A stretch of 6,517 bases of DNA from Lachnoclostridium sp. UBA7122 (GTDB lineage: Bacteria > Bacillota > Clostridia > Lachnospirales > Lachnospiraceae), in assembly GCA_002493085.1 (NCBI GenBank), contig DKXQ01000008.1, forward strand, positions 1 to 6,517, given 5' to 3'. Positions within the stretch are counted from its first letter, which is position 1. Each line of letters begins with the position of its first letter. Shown here piece by piece: positions 5,721 to 6,517 of the stretch. The notes under the pieces are model-generated. The model was not told the origin of the DNA. It did not search any database and was given only the letters and a program-made list of their open reading frames with translations. Made by a program: the position numbers and the translations under genes.

Positions 5721-5749
5721 GTAACATTTCTATTATACATTTATATAAT
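5721..5749 (+). promoter_or_regulatory. Candidate promoter of the amidase-domain gene
   Basis: GTAACA (5721-5726) and a perfect TATAAT (5744-5749) are 17 bp apart, ending 30 bp before the preferred ATG at 5780. An 8-bp inverted repeat, CTATTATA (5730-5737) and TATAATAG (5744-5751), covers the -10 box. It could be an operator, or only AT-rich coincidence. The stretch between here and the trmB promoter (about 5645-5720) shows no feature beyond T-rich runs. Confidence 0.5.
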
Positions 5750-5769
5750 AGTATAAAACTATTTGTAAT

Positions 5770-5773
5770 GGAG
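5770..5773 (+). promoter_or_regulatory. Shine-Dalgarno site deciding the amidase-domain gene start
   Basis: GGAG lies 6 nt before ATG 5780-5782. The in-frame ATG at 5768 overlaps this site and is preceded only by AT-rich sequence without a ribosome binding site. Confidence 0.65.
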
Positions 5774-5779
5774 CGGTCT

Positions 5780-6325
5780 ATGCTTAAAATAAAATCTTAT
5801 AACAGAGAGTTTGCATATGCATATGCAGCAAGATGGGCGTTTGAACGCAATCCGTTATTTTATAATTTTACAGGTATTGGCGGGGACTGTACAAGTTTTG
5901 TGTCACAGTGTATATATGCTGGATGTTGTGAAATGAATTACAGTGATGTAAATGGATGGTATTACGTTGATATTAACGACCGTTCACCGTCGTGGGCAGG
6001 TGTATCATTTTTCTATGACTTTATTACTACTAATAAATTAAATGGTCCTTTTGGGCATGAAATAGATATAGAGGACCTTGAAATAGGGGATGTGGTACAG
6101 CTTATGAATGAGATGGAAAGACATTACCATACACTTATTGTAACTGGAACTGACAATGGAAAAATTCTTGTAAGCGCACACTCAGATGATGCCTTTAACA
6201 GAAGGCTTGACAGCTATACTTTTGCAGGAGCAAGATATATACATATTGATGGATACCGGCAGTATGTAAAAAATAAAAAGATATGTTTCAGCAATTTGTA
6301 TGAGGGAATTAGTTTATATTCTTAA
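5780..6325 (+). CDS. Amidase-domain protein (Amidase_6-like, NlpC/P60-related cysteine hydrolase)
   Basis: This protein of 181 residues starts MLKIKSYNRE and appears to be a single putative amidase domain. Recognisable family signatures in order: YNREFAYAYAARWA (7-20); GIGGDCTSFVSQCIYAG (32-48), the catalytic helix with nucleophile Cys37; GWYY (59-62) and SPSWAGVSFFYDFI (69-82), the typical Trp/aromatic core; EIGDVVQLM (101-109); HYHTLIVTG (115-123), with His117 as likely catalytic base; and SAHSDDAFNRRL (132-143). Such domains are thought to hydrolyse amide bonds, probably in peptidoglycan peptides or related substrates, but few have been tested. There is no signal peptide or membrane segment, so it should stay in the cytoplasm unless exported unconventionally. 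It diverges from trmB and has no operon partner. Right after its stop comes an IS605-like hairpin, which may mark an insertion at its 3' end. The start at 5780 is chosen over 5768 because of the GGAG position. Confidence 0.85.
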   Translation: MLKIKSYNREFAYAYAARWAFERNPLFYNFTGIGGDCTSFVSQCIYAGCCEMNYSDVNGWYYVDINDRSPSWAGVSFFYDFITTNKLNGPFGHEIDIEDLEIGDVVQLMNEMERHYHTLIVTGTDNGKILVSAHSDDAFNRRLDSYTFAGARYIHIDGYRQYVKNKKICFSNLYEGISLYS

Positions 6326-6389
6326 CCCTTTTCAGCAAGAAGTCCCCCACCTCTAAGGTGGTGGGATGAATTGCGTCCTTCTTGCAATT
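6326..6389 (-). mobile_element. IS200/IS605-type right-end / omega-RNA-like hairpin
   Basis: Read on the minus strand this holds GACGCAATTCATCCCACCAC, then a loop and AGGTGGGGGACTTCTTGCTG. That order (GCAATTCATC, a GC-rich CCCACC/GGTGGG hairpin, GACTTCTTGCTGAAA) is what I associate with the 3' end of tnpB-carrying IS605/IS1341 elements and the 3' part of their omega RNAs in Firmicutes. Pairing: an outer stem GCAAGAAG (6335-6342) with CTTCTTGC (6378-6385), 8 of 8. An inner hairpin CCCCACC (6345-6351) pairs with GGTG/GGG (6357-6365) with a 2-nt bulge. A competing stem is AATTGC (6369-6374) with GCAATT (6384-6389). There is no U-tract typical of a terminator. The element would extend rightward beyond the window. 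Identification rests on remembered motifs. Confidence 0.6.
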
Positions 6390-6517
6390 TTCCCAAATTC
6401 CTGTTATACTAAATATAGTGATTAGTACATTGATAACTGGATATACCAGGTTGCACAGAGAAATCATATACGAAAACCAAGTTCCTTCTGTGTGTAAAAT
6501 ATCCAAGGTACGAACCG
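6390..6517 (-). other. Presumed interior of the IS605-like element; no recognisable gene
   Basis: One minus-strand frame is open from the window edge through the hairpin (codons for ILHTEGTWFSYMISLCN and onward, stop at 6309). It does not resemble a TnpB C-terminus (no zinc-ribbon Cys pairs, no RuvC motif). Its last third is simply the translated hairpin (DAIHPTTLEVGDFLLKRV), so I do not call it a gene. A small dyad, CTGG-ATATA-CCAG (6437-6449), could be part of a structured RNA. Confidence 0.35.

Noticed and set aside
5812..5827. Perfect 16-bp palindrome TGCATATGCATATGCA
   Set aside because: It arises from alternating GCA and TAT codons for Ala-Tyr in the conserved FAYAYAA motif of the amidase; no reason to call it a regulatory site.
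6309..6506. 65-codon minus-strand ORF at the right edge
   Set aside because: Its C-terminal third is the translated IS605-like hairpin, and the rest has no recognisable motif; more likely noncoding element sequence.
1..6517. CRISPR array, tRNA or rRNA genes
   Set aside because: No regularly spaced repeat array was seen (only the two-copy operator repeat), and I found no cloverleaf or rRNA-like stretch on either strand by eye.

Overview
The window looks like a piece of chromosome from a low-GC Gram-positive Clostridia, most likely a Lachnospiraceae-type gut bacterium. This is inferred from AT-rich coding sequence with many ATA and AGA codons, strong AGGAGG Shine-Dalgarno sites, a BlaI/M56 regulatory pair, and remnants of IS1182-type and IS200/IS605-type elements. 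The species cannot be named from sequence reading alone.

Left edge (1-704): the 3' part of a decayed IS1182-family transposase on the minus strand. It lacks its N-terminus and carries one in-frame stop and one frameshift. It abuts a short, very acidic plus-strand ORF (497-634) that may be the tail of a gene destroyed by the insertion. A 12-bp perfect hairpin (650-686) separates that ORF from the next gene, which converges on it.

Centre-left (705-2881, minus strand): a two-gene BlaI/M56 operon. The BlaI-type repressor comes first and overlaps the TTG start of a BlaR1/MecR1-like membrane metalloprotease in the 4-nt string TTGA. The protease keeps the zinc-site motifs but has a C-terminal extracytoplasmic region unlike the penicillin-binding sensor of true BlaR1. 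Two perfect 21-bp direct repeats lie on and just downstream of the operon promoter and are the likely BlaI operators. Together they suggest an autoregulated cell-envelope sensing circuit with an unknown ligand.

Middle (2892-4889): a monocistronic DJ-1/PfpI-family gene (minus strand, own promoter and intrinsic terminator) diverges from an AI-2E-family membrane protein gene (plus strand). The latter meets trmB (tRNA guanine-N7 methyltransferase, minus strand) tail to tail with only 4 bp between stop codons.

Right (5554-6517): divergent from trmB is a small amidase-domain (Amidase_6-like) cysteine hydrolase without a signal peptide. Immediately after its stop codon comes a compound hairpin that closely resembles the right end / omega-RNA 3' end of IS200/IS605 TnpB elements, read on the minus strand. 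No TnpB protein sequence is visible in the 130 bp between it and the window edge.

Most genes are ordinary for the group. The items most worth follow-up are the sensor region of the M56 protein with its operator array, and the TnpB-less IS605-like end.
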